Part shown: positions 21,187 to 27,407 of the stretch, piece after piece
How positions within the stretch are numbered: position 1 is the first letter of the stretch
Layout: each line of letters starts with the position of its first letter
Assembly: GCA_044375105.1 (NCBI GenBank)
Contig: JBILNK010000039.1
Location: forward strand, 1-27,407
Source: JBIKLM01 sp044375105
GTDB taxonomy: Bacteria > Planctomycetota > UBA1135 > GCA-002686595
DNA: 27,407 bases
Direction: 5' to 3'
Made by a program: the position numbers and the translations under genes
Notes under the pieces: model-generated
What the model saw: only the letters and a program-made list of their open reading frames with translations
Told to the model about the DNA's origin: nothing
Databases searched by the model: none

Positions 21187-23034
21187 ATGAGCTCCGGCAA
21201 CCCCTCGACACGCCGCGCGGAGGGCGGGGCTCCGCGCCGCCCTGCGGGGTTCCCGGGCCTGGTCTGGCGGCGGCTCTGCGCGCTCGCCGCGGGGCCGGCC
21301 CTGGCGCTGGCGCTGCTCGCGGAGGGCGGCGCGTCGAGCTTCGCCGGCGCAGCGCCAGGCCCCGCCAAGGGGCCCCTGATCCCGTCCCTGAGGCCCGGCC
21401 TGGCCCGGGCCGCGACAGCGGCCGAGCCCGCGGCTCCGGGACCCAACCGAAGCGCGCCGGCGACGATCGGAACCGGCCCCGGGGCGGGGACTTCGAGCAC
21501 GGCGGGGCCGGTGCTCGGCGCATTCGACCCCTGGAGCCGCGAGTCCCCGCAGAAGGCCCTGCGGAGGCTGGAGAGCTGGGCCGCAGCGGGCCCGACGGTC
21601 CTGGCTCTGGTGGAGGCCCCGCGGGCGGAGCAGGCGGTGACCGACGCCCTGCGGGCGGGCTTCGAAGCGGGCGAGCGGCTCGATCGGGCGCTGCTCGAGC
21701 TGTGCGGTCGGGAGCTGAGCCTGCCGGCGACCGGGTCCGCGAACCGCTCGCCGCAGCGGCTCGCGATCTGGCGCGGCGGATTGACCGCGCGCCTCTCCGG
21801 GCAGTGGGGCGCGGGCACCCTGGCGCTGATTTCCGACCGGGTGCTGCTGATGCCGCAGACCTTCAGCGAGCGGGAGCGGCTGGCGGCCCTCGACCTCTTG
21901 GTGCTGCAGCCAGAGGAGCGCGCCGCGTTGGCTCTGTCCTTCCTGGCCAGCGATCCCCGCGCCACCCCGGCCGAACGTCTGGCGGGCATCCAAGCCCTGG
22001 TGGTCTGTCCGGGGCGCGCGGCGCTGGAGGGGCTGCTGCGGGCCCTCGAAAACGGGCCCGAGGCGGAGCGCGCAGCGGCGCGCGGCGGGCTGGTGCGGCG
22101 CCTCGACGGGGCGCCGAGCGGCGCGGCGCCCGGGAGCGATCCCGAGCTGGCCCAGCGCTTGGCGCGGGCTTCCCTCGGGGCGCTGCTCGATGGGGACTGG
22201 CGGGTCGCCGGCGCTGCGGCGGAGCTGTGCCGGCATCTGCCGCCAGCCCAGGCGGTGCCGGCGCTGATCGAGGCCCTGCGCCACTGGCACGGGCGCTGGC
22301 ACGGGCCGGAGTCGGCGAACCAGGTCGGGGCCGGGCGGGTCAGCTGGGCGCTGACCCACTCCCTGCGGCGCCTGACGGGGCGCTCGATCGGCCCCGACCC
22401 GGCGGGCTGGCAGCGTTTGCTCGAGGCCCTGGCCCAGGGCGCTCCGCTGGTCAGCGAACCCGGCGCCAGCAGCGTGCCGAGCTTCTTCGGATTGTCCCTC
22501 GAAAGCGGGCATGTGGCCTTCCTGCTCGACTGCTCGGGATCGATGTCCGCCCCGGCGCCGCCCGCGGCGCGCCCTGCGCACGCCACCGATGCGGACCTCG
22601 ACCGTTTGGGAGCGGCGATCGCCGAACTCCTGCGGGCCCTCGAACACGGCGGCAGCTCCCTGTGGTTCCAGATCGCGCTGTTCTCGGACGACGGACGCCT
22701 GTGGCGCGCGGCACCCACCCGGGCGGACGAGCGCGGCATCGACGCCGCGCGGCGCTTCCTGCTGGCCCAGAGCTCCGGCGGCGGCACGAGCCTGTCGAGC
22801 GGCATCGACGCCTGGCTCGCCAGCCACTCGGAGGGCAGCGCCGGGCCCCCCGCGGACACGCTGGTGATCCTGTGCGACGGCGAAACGATCGAGGACCGGG
22901 CCTGGGCCGAGAACTGCCTGCGCGATCCGCGCCTGGCCGGGGTGCGCGTGCACGCGGTGCAGGTCGGCGGTGCACAGGCCGAAGCGCTGGCCTGCTTGTG
23001 CGAGCGCACCGGCGGCCGCCTCGTGCGCTTGTGA
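21187..23034 (+). CDS. Exported protein with helical repeats and a C-terminal von Willebrand A domain
   Basis: This 615-residue protein has an N-terminal hydrophobic segment at residues about 20-45 (LVWRRLCALAAGPALALALL) after an Arg-rich start: a signal peptide or anchor. A Pro/Ala/Gly linker follows to about residue 115, then HEAT-like helices (for example AERLAGIQALVVCPGRAALE). The phrase GRSIGPDPAGWQRLLEAL precedes the vWA domain, as in many planctomycete repeat-vWA proteins. The vWA domain begins VAFLLDCSGSMS and keeps a complete MIDAS metal site: D448-x-S450-x-S452, Thr534 in GGGTSLSSG and Asp564 in LVILCDGE. It should bind a divalent metal and a protein or matrix ligand outside the cytoplasm. 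It sits 54 bases after the small peptide gene but has its own promoter-like sequence, so a shared function is possible and not shown. Confidence 0.88.
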   Translation: MSSGNPSTRRAEGGAPRRPAGFPGLVWRRLCALAAGPALALALLAEGGASSFAGAAPGPAKGPLIPSLRPGLARAATAAEPAAPGPNRSAPATIGTGPGAGTSSTAGPVLGAFDPWSRESPQKALRRLESWAAAGPTVLALVEAPRAEQAVTDALRAGFEAGERLDRALLELCGRELSLPATGSANRSPQRLAIWRGGLTARLSGQWGAGTLALISDRVLLMPQTFSERERLAALDLLVLQPEERAALALSFLASDPRATPAERLAGIQALVVCPGRAALEGLLRALENGPEAERAAARGGLVRRLDGAPSGAAPGSDPELAQRLARASLGALLDGDWRVAGAAAELCRHLPPAQAVPALIEALRHWHGRWHGPESANQVGAGRVSWALTHSLRRLTGRSIGPDPAGWQRLLEALAQGAPLVSEPGASSVPSFFGLSLESGHVAFLLDCSGSMSAPAPPAARPAHATDADLDRLGAAIAELLRALEHGGSSLWFQIALFSDDGRLWRAAPTRADERGIDAARRFLLAQSSGGGTSLSSGIDAWLASHSEGSAGPPADTLVILCDGETIEDRAWAENCLRDPRLAGVRVHAVQVGGAQAEALACLCERTGGRLVRL

Positions 23035-23053
23035 GCGCACCGGAAGCGGCGCG

Positions 23054-23078
23054 CGGGCCGCTGCGCGCCCGCGGCCCG
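23054..23078 (+). terminator. Hairpin after the vWA gene
   Basis: CGGGCCGC (23054-23061) and GCGGCCCG (23071-23078) form a perfect 8-bp stem with a 9-base loop, 19 bases past the stop codon at 23034. There is no T-tract. The rest of 23079-23287, between convergent genes, holds only a smaller GGCCC/GGGCC stem near 23194-23207. Confidence 0.45.
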
Positions 23079-23287
23079 ATCGTCGGGAAGCTGCGGGACA
23101 GCGTGTCCGCCGCAGGACTCGGCGGCTCGCCGGGAAGCGCGGGCCCCGGTCAGGACTCCCCTGCCGTGTCCGCAGGGCTGCGTGGCTGCCGCACCGGCCC
23201 CCGAGGGCCGCGGCGGCGCGATCGGCGCCGGGGCGCCCCGAGCGGTGGCGGTCCAGAGCCGGGAGCAGAGCCCCGGCCGGGGACCCT

Positions 23288-25066
23288 TCAGGCCCCCCCG
23301 CGAGCTCCCTGAGCCCCTTCGTCTTTTTCGCCGCCCAGATCCCGCCGCCAGCGCTCGTCCAGGCTGGCCAGTCGCGCCAGGGCTTCCCCGCGCAGGCGAG
23401 CGGCCGTCTCCACCGGTTCGGTCAGCTCGCGCACGCTCTGCTCCAGGCGCTCGCGCGTGTGCTCGGAAACCCCGACCAACAGCCCGCGGGCGCGGCGGGC
23501 CACCAGCCCGCGCACCAGCAGGCGCACCACGAACACCAGGGCCAAGGTCAGCAGCAGCCCGTTCAGCAAGAAATCGATCCCCACGTAGTGCTCGCTCAGG
23601 AAGCCCTGGCCGGCGCGATAGAGCAGCCAGCCCACGAACACGTAAACCGGCAGATCCAGGAAGAAGCGCAGCGCGCCGGGCACCGAGCGCTGGGCCGCCG
23701 CGGGCAGCTCGCGGCGCAAGAGCCGGCTCCAGGCCTCGGCCAGGCCGGCCTCCAGGTCGCCCGCGATGCGCTCGGCGCTGGGCAGCTCGCCGCGCTCGGG
23801 GCTGCCCAAGAGCCGCCCCGCGCGCAGCCGCGCAGGAGCCAGGCTCGCCGCGGTCCAAAGGCGCAGATCCCCGGCTTCCGGCAGCAGTCCGGTGTTGTCC
23901 TCGAAGACCGAGCGGCCCTGCTGATCGCGCAGCTTGCCGAGCAGTGCGCCGCCCGCAGCGACCCCCGCCGCGGCCAGAGGGTTGTAGCGCGCCAGGGCCA
24001 GACCCGCGCCGGTCGACACCGTGGCCATGGCCCCCGCGCGCAAGGCCCAGCCCCCGGGTCCGTCCCAGCGTTTGCCGGCCTCCCCCACCAGGAGGTGCAC
24101 GAGTTCCGCCCGGCGCAGCCCCAAACGCTGCTCCACCTCGGCCTCCACCCGGGCGGCCAGCTCGCCCAAGCCGCGCTGGGTCTCCGCGGGCAGCGCACCC
24201 AGGTCGTCGCCGATCTCCCGGGAGAGCTCGCGGAACAGCTCGCCCAGCTCGCCGGCCGCCCCCAGGGCGTTGTGGCGGCGCACCCCGGAAAGCAGCCCGT
24301 CGCGCACCAAACGCTCGAGTTCGGCCTCCAAAGCTCTGAAGCGCTCGCCGCCGCGGCCGGCGCGCGCGTCGCGGGCGCTGACCGCGAAGACCTGCGGCTC
24401 CGCCAGCCCGAGCCGCTCCACGGCCAGCCGGCGGACCTGGGCCAACAGCTCGCGCTCCGCCGCCGGCGTCAGCTCGTCGGCTCGGTTCAGCGCGAACAGC
24501 AGCCGGCGGCGGCCGGCGAAATCGTCCAGGAAGCTGACCGCGGCCTCTTCGACCACGGACTGGCGGTGCAGGGTCACCAGCAGCACGTCGGCGCGCTCCG
24601 AAAGCGCGCGCACCGTGGCCCGGTGCTCGGTGGCGATCGAGTTGACGTCCGGCGCATCGATCAAGACCTGCTCGGTCCAGACCGACCCGGCGTCGCCCGG
24701 CCCGTAGCGCACCACGCGCGGCTCGGGCCCTTCGAGGCCGGTCAGCAGGGCGCGCAGGTCGGCGTCCTTGGGCGCATAAATCGTCGGCACCGAGGTCGTC
24801 GGGCGGTTTTCGCTGGTCAGTGCGATGTCGGTCCCGGCCAAGGCGTTGAGCAAGCTCGACTTGCCCGCGCCCGTGGAACCCACCAGCAGGATCACCGCGG
24901 CGGAATCGATGCGCTCGAGCTGGCGATCGAGATCGCCCAGCAGGCGCTCGAGGCGGGCGCGGCGGCGCTCGAGCGCCGACAGGTCGGCGAGCTGCTCGAG
25001 GTCGCGGCCCAGATCCGCGCGCTGCCGGGTCAGGTCGCGGGCCCAGTCGAAGGCTTTGGCGCTCAT
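23288..25066 (-). CDS. Dynamin-like GTPase with C-terminal membrane helices (second of a pair)
   Basis: This 592-residue protein has a coiled-coil-prone N-terminus (residues 10-55) and then a GTPase domain. The P-loop is GSTGAGKSS (63-71), switch-1 threonines are in RPTTSVPT (88-95), G3 is IDAPDVNS (136-143) and G4 is LNRADE (193-198). A helical region follows to about residue 470. Two strongly hydrophobic segments come next, LDLPVYVFVGWLLY and FLLNGLLLTLALVFVVRLLV, forming a hairpin in the membrane. The tail is again charged and helical. This order (GTPase, stalk helices, membrane paddle) is that of bacterial dynamin-like proteins, which remodel or seal membranes. The G3 motif has Asp in place of the Gly of DxPG, as does its partner. 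Its ATG overlaps the stop of the upstream GTPase gene (ATGA), so the two are made together and may form a hetero-oligomer. Confidence 0.88.
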   Translation of the reverse strand: MSAKAFDWARDLTRQRADLGRDLEQLADLSALERRRARLERLLGDLDRQLERIDSAAVILLVGSTGAGKSSLLNALAGTDIALTSENRPTTSVPTIYAPKDADLRALLTGLEGPEPRVVRYGPGDAGSVWTEQVLIDAPDVNSIATEHRATVRALSERADVLLVTLHRQSVVEEAAVSFLDDFAGRRRLLFALNRADELTPAAERELLAQVRRLAVERLGLAEPQVFAVSARDARAGRGGERFRALEAELERLVRDGLLSGVRRHNALGAAGELGELFRELSREIGDDLGALPAETQRGLGELAARVEAEVEQRLGLRRAELVHLLVGEAGKRWDGPGGWALRAGAMATVSTGAGLALARYNPLAAAGVAAGGALLGKLRDQQGRSVFEDNTGLLPEAGDLRLWTAASLAPARLRAGRLLGSPERGELPSAERIAGDLEAGLAEAWSRLLRRELPAAAQRSVPGALRFFLDLPVYVFVGWLLYRAGQGFLSEHYVGIDFLLNGLLLTLALVFVVRLLVRGLVARRARGLLVGVSEHTRERLEQSVRELTEPVETAARLRGEALARLASLDERWRRDLGGEKDEGAQGARGGA

Positions 25067-26871
25067 GGGGTTTGGGGAGCTGCGCTTTGCTGCTCGCGTC
25101 GGGCGTGGGCCAAGAGGCTTTGGCTCTGGGCACGCAGGGTCTGGGCGGCCGCCGCGCCCTGCTCGGCCTGGCGACGGGCCAGATCGGCCGCCTGGGGCAA
25201 GGCCGAGCGCAGCAGCAGCTCGCCCAGCAGCAAGCCGCGGGTCGCTTCCCAGCGCGCGCGGGCCGCCCGCACGATGCCGGATCCGAGCAGGTGGGTGTAG
25301 CGTTCCATCAGCGCCGAGCCGAGCAGGCCGCCGCCGGCCGCCGCCAGGTCGCCGCCCAGTCCCCCGGTGGTCAGGATCACCGCCGCGGCGCCGGCGGCCG
25401 GCAACAGGGTCGCCAGGTCGATGCCAGCCTGCACGTCGATCTCGAAGCCGCGCTGCTCGACCGCCTCGCGGACCAGGTGCTCGCAGGCCTCTTGGAAACT
25501 GGCGAAATCGACCGGCAAACGCTGCAGCTCCCGCAGGGCGCGCTGGCGGCCCGGGGCCGGATCGGGGGGCAGGTCCTGATCGAGGGCGCGGGCCAGCTCC
25601 CGATCGATGCCGGCCCGGGAGGCATGGCGCCCCTCGGGCCCGAGATCGCGGGCCAGCTCCTCGTAAAAGGCCGGCCAGCTGAGCTCGAGTTCGCGGGCTT
25701 CCGCCGCCAGCAGGCCGCCGCGCAGGCGCTCCTGCGGGTCCGCTTCGCGCTTCTTGAACAGCGCCCTGGGCACGGCCTCCACCAGCCCGCGCACGCCGCG
25801 CACGCCGGCGCGCCAGGTGCGGCTGACCACGTTCGCCCGGCGATCCATGACCGCCCGGAAGGCGTTGAGGAACGGCGCCGCCGGCATGGCCTCCACGGCC
25901 AGCTTGCGGCCGCTCGCTTGGGCCAGGTGGCGCGCGCGCTCGAGCAGCCGCAGCGCGCCCTGGCCCTGGGATTCCAGGCCATCGGCCAGCGGGGCCAGGT
26001 CCTCGGCGAGCTGGGCCAAGGAGGCCGACAGGGCCGCGCGCTTGAGCTCCTCGACCTGGCGCAGGTCGGAGAGGCCAGCCGACAAGCTCTGGCGCTGCGG
26101 ATCCTCGATGCGCTTCGGATCGAGGGGCACGCGGCCCTCCATGATCCCGAGGTCGTGGGGCGCGGCGTAACGGGCGACCGGCGACGAGCCCACGTCCGAT
26201 GCCAGCTTGGCGGCATGGGCTGCCACCAGCTCATCGCTGGGCGCTTCGTTGTAGACCAGGATCCACGGGCGCCCCTGGGCCAGCCAACGCCGCAGGTACT
26301 CGACCACCTCAGCGTTTTGGTAGGAGTGTTTGGTCACCACCACGATCACCAGGTCGGCCACGGCCAGCAACGCTTCGCTGGCGGCCCGGTTCTCGCGCGC
26401 GATGCTGTCGAAATCGGGCGTGTCGATCAGCAGGATCCCCGCGGGCACCCGCTCGCTCTCGACCACCAGCAGCTCGGTCGGGTCGCTGGCGTTGGACAGG
26501 GGGGCGTCGCGTCGCTCCGGCAAGCTCGGGTCGTGGGCTCGCAGGGAGAAGCGGGTCCAGTCGCTGGAGCTCGACAGACGCTTGACCAGCTCGCCGCGGG
26601 CTGCGCCCACCAGGCGCCGGGTGGCACCTCCGGTGGGCAGGGAAGGGCTCGCGTCCCGGCCCACCAAGGCGTTGAACAGGGCCGACTTGCCCGCGTTGTT
26701 GGGCCCCACGATGCCGATCACCAGGCTCTGGTCCCCGCCCACGGTGCGCGGCAGCAGGTCCCGCCGCAGCCGGTCCCTGGCCCGCGCCAGCCCCGCCGCC
26801 AGGTCCGGCGCCTGGAGGCTCGACAACCAGCTCTCGAGCTGGCGCAGTTCTTGGGACAAGGCGGAGCTCAC
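25063..26871 (-). CDS. Dynamin-like GTPase, first of a coupled pair, with a degenerate G4 motif
   Basis: This 602-residue protein starts at GTG 26871. The P-loop is GPNNAGKSALFN (56-67), the likely switch-1 Thr is T84 in GGATRR, and G3 is LLIDTPDFDSIA (147-158). The usual NKxD is replaced by VYNEAPSD (206-213), so guanine specificity may be weakened. Long helices follow (residues about 235-330 and 340-460). A Gly/Ala-rich hydrophobic region, LATLLPAAGAAAVILTTGGLGG with GGGLLGSALM, lies near 495-535 and may be a weak membrane-inserting segment. It overlaps the next GTPase gene by four bases. Both share D-x-P-D-x-x-S-I-A at G3, which marks them as one subfamily. The likely role is membrane remodelling or stress protection together with its partner. 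Confidence 0.87.
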   Translation of the reverse strand: MSSALSQELRQLESWLSSLQAPDLAAGLARARDRLRRDLLPRTVGGDQSLVIGIVGPNNAGKSALFNALVGRDASPSLPTGGATRRLVGAARGELVKRLSSSSDWTRFSLRAHDPSLPERRDAPLSNASDPTELLVVESERVPAGILLIDTPDFDSIARENRAASEALLAVADLVIVVVTKHSYQNAEVVEYLRRWLAQGRPWILVYNEAPSDELVAAHAAKLASDVGSSPVARYAAPHDLGIMEGRVPLDPKRIEDPQRQSLSAGLSDLRQVEELKRAALSASLAQLAEDLAPLADGLESQGQGALRLLERARHLAQASGRKLAVEAMPAAPFLNAFRAVMDRRANVVSRTWRAGVRGVRGLVEAVPRALFKKREADPQERLRGGLLAAEARELELSWPAFYEELARDLGPEGRHASRAGIDRELARALDQDLPPDPAPGRQRALRELQRLPVDFASFQEACEHLVREAVEQRGFEIDVQAGIDLATLLPAAGAAAVILTTGGLGGDLAAAGGGLLGSALMERYTHLLGSGIVRAARARWEATRGLLLGELLLRSALPQAADLARRQAEQGAAAAQTLRAQSQSLLAHARREQQSAAPQTP

Positions 26872-26951
26872 GGCGTGGGCCTATGGTTCCAGGGGCTCGC
26901 AGCGCGGGCAAGCGGGGCTTGCCCAGGCCGGGGTTCCTGCCCAGAAATGCA

Positions 26952-26985
26952 GACAGGCCAGGGCCCGAAGGGCCGCTGGCCTGTC
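26952..26985 (-). terminator. Long hairpin between the Cys-rich gene and the GTPase pair
   Basis: GACAGGCCAG (26952-26961) pairs with CTGGCCTGTC (26976-26985). Inside it GGCCC (26962-26966) pairs with GGGCC (26970-26974) across GAA, with one bulged G. Read on the minus strand, the direction of both flanking genes, it is followed by TGCATTTCTG, a weak T-rich tail. A smaller stem, GACCGCT/AGCGGTC (27000-27016), lies nearer the end of the Cys-rich gene. This is the best terminator candidate in the window. Confidence 0.55.
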
Positions 26986-27043
26986 GCGAAGCTTTGCTGG
27001 ACCGCTCGAAGCGGTCGGCACCGCACGAGCCGGTCCTGAGCGA

Positions 27044-27407
27044 TCAGCGGGCCGCCAGGGGGGCGCCGGCAGAGGCCGCGCGCAGGCTCGCGACCTGGGC
27101 AGCGGCGGCGCTGATGCGGGCGCGGACCTGCCCGAGCTCGGCGCGCAGCCCGTTGAACTGGGCGATCACGCTCTCGCAGTCCCCCACTTCCAGCGCCACG
27201 GCCTGGGCAGCGGGCGCCGCGTCACAGCAGGCGCTGGCCTTCTCGTCGCAGCATTCTTGGGCCGCAGCCGCCACGGTCTGAGCGGCCTGGCTGTCGCAGG
27301 CCTTCTGGCCGTCGCACTGCTTGGCTTCGCTGCAGGCCGGAGCCGCCACGGTCTGAGCGGCCTGGCTGTCGCAGGCCTTCTGGCCGTCGCACTGCTTGGC
27401 TTCGCTG
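27044..27407 (-). CDS. Cys-rich tandem-repeat protein, N-terminus beyond the window
   Basis: The frame is open from the right edge to TGA at 27044-27046. It begins in a 25-residue tandem unit, SEAKQCDGQKACDSQAAQTV plus AAPAC. A partly diverged Cys section follows (AQECCDEKASACCDAAPAA). The end is a 45-residue helix (CESVIAQFNGLRAELGQVRA, then RISAAAAQVASLRAASAG) with heptad-like Leu/Val/Ala spacing, a likely coiled coil. A GTG at 27349 could start a 101-residue version, but the identical repeat continues upstream of it, so the gene is surely longer. The repeated Cys pairs suggest metal binding or disulfides, possibly in an exported protein; the signal peptide would lie outside the window. Family unknown. 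Confidence 0.75.
   Translation of the reverse strand, partial: SEAKQCDGQKACDSQAAQTVAAPACSEAKQCDGQKACDSQAAQTVAAAAQECCDEKASACCDAAPAAQAVALEVGDCESVIAQFNGLRAELGQVRARISAAAAQVASLRAASAGAPLAAR
27266..27407. repeat. 75-bp tandem repeat, cut by the window edge
   Basis: Reading the minus strand, the bases from 27407 to 27341 recur identically from 27332 to 27266. The period is 75 bp, or 25 codons, so gain or loss of a unit would keep the reading frame. Only two copies are visible and more may lie outside. The lack of even silent differences points to recent duplication or ongoing homogenisation. Confidence 0.85.

Noticed and set aside
20814..25133. A 1439-codon open frame on the minus strand
   Set aside because: It is antisense to the vWA gene and out of frame with the downstream GTPase gene. 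The translation is Arg/Pro/Ala-rich without motifs.
23288..26871. The GTPase pair as part of the radical SAM/peptide system
   Set aside because: They are on the opposite strand, convergent, and separated by a hairpin region. Proximity alone does not link them, so I kept them as a separate unit.

Overview
The window is a very GC-rich, densely coding stretch of bacterial chromosome. It has no rRNA, tRNA, CRISPR array or transposase that I can recognise. The best guess for the host is Planctomycetota. The reasons are a secreted repeat-plus-von-Willebrand-A protein with a form familiar from that phylum, small anchored proteins of no known family, paired dynamin-like GTPases and few clear Shine-Dalgarno sites. 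This is inferred from style, and a Myxococcota-like genome is not excluded. At this GC content most reading frames stay open, so several frames of 500-1700 codons are shadows of real genes.

Layout. Positions 1-2300 hold a lipoprotein running off the left edge (-) and a divergent class I methyltransferase (+). Positions 2359-5574 hold four small minus-strand genes. Two clearly share a C-terminal domain, a third may be a distant relative, and the fourth is a Cys-rich protein whose likely signal-peptide frame is broken at an octamer repeat. Positions 5628-6374 hold no convincing gene. Positions 6375-12542 are a minus-strand run: a methyltransferase overlapping a WaaE-like glycosyltransferase, then a fused four-cluster iron-sulfur/NrfD membrane subunit, then a molybdopterin catalytic subunit. 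Positions 12666-16427 hold a secreted helical-repeat protein (+) and a Ca-binding-type lipoprotein (-). These two converge on a duplicated 105-bp element with strong hairpins.

Positions 16610-21132 are the most interesting part: two radical SAM proteins with probable cobalamin-binding domains, each ending in a small winged-helix-like domain, followed by an unannotated 56-residue protein (20962-21132). The arrangement looks like a ribosomally made, radical-SAM-modified peptide (RiPP) locus. A secreted vWA protein follows on the same strand (21187-23034) with its own promoter-like sequence immediately upstream. Positions 23288-26871 hold two overlapping dynamin-like GTPase genes (-). The right edge cuts a Cys-rich protein built from an exact 75-bp tandem repeat.

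How the genes may work together (inference). The methyltransferase/glycosyltransferase pair would act on a surface glycan. The iron-sulfur/NrfD and molybdenum proteins would form one cytoplasm-facing, quinone-linked oxidoreductase. The two radical SAM enzymes would act in turn on the small peptide. The two GTPases would form a hetero-oligomer at the membrane.
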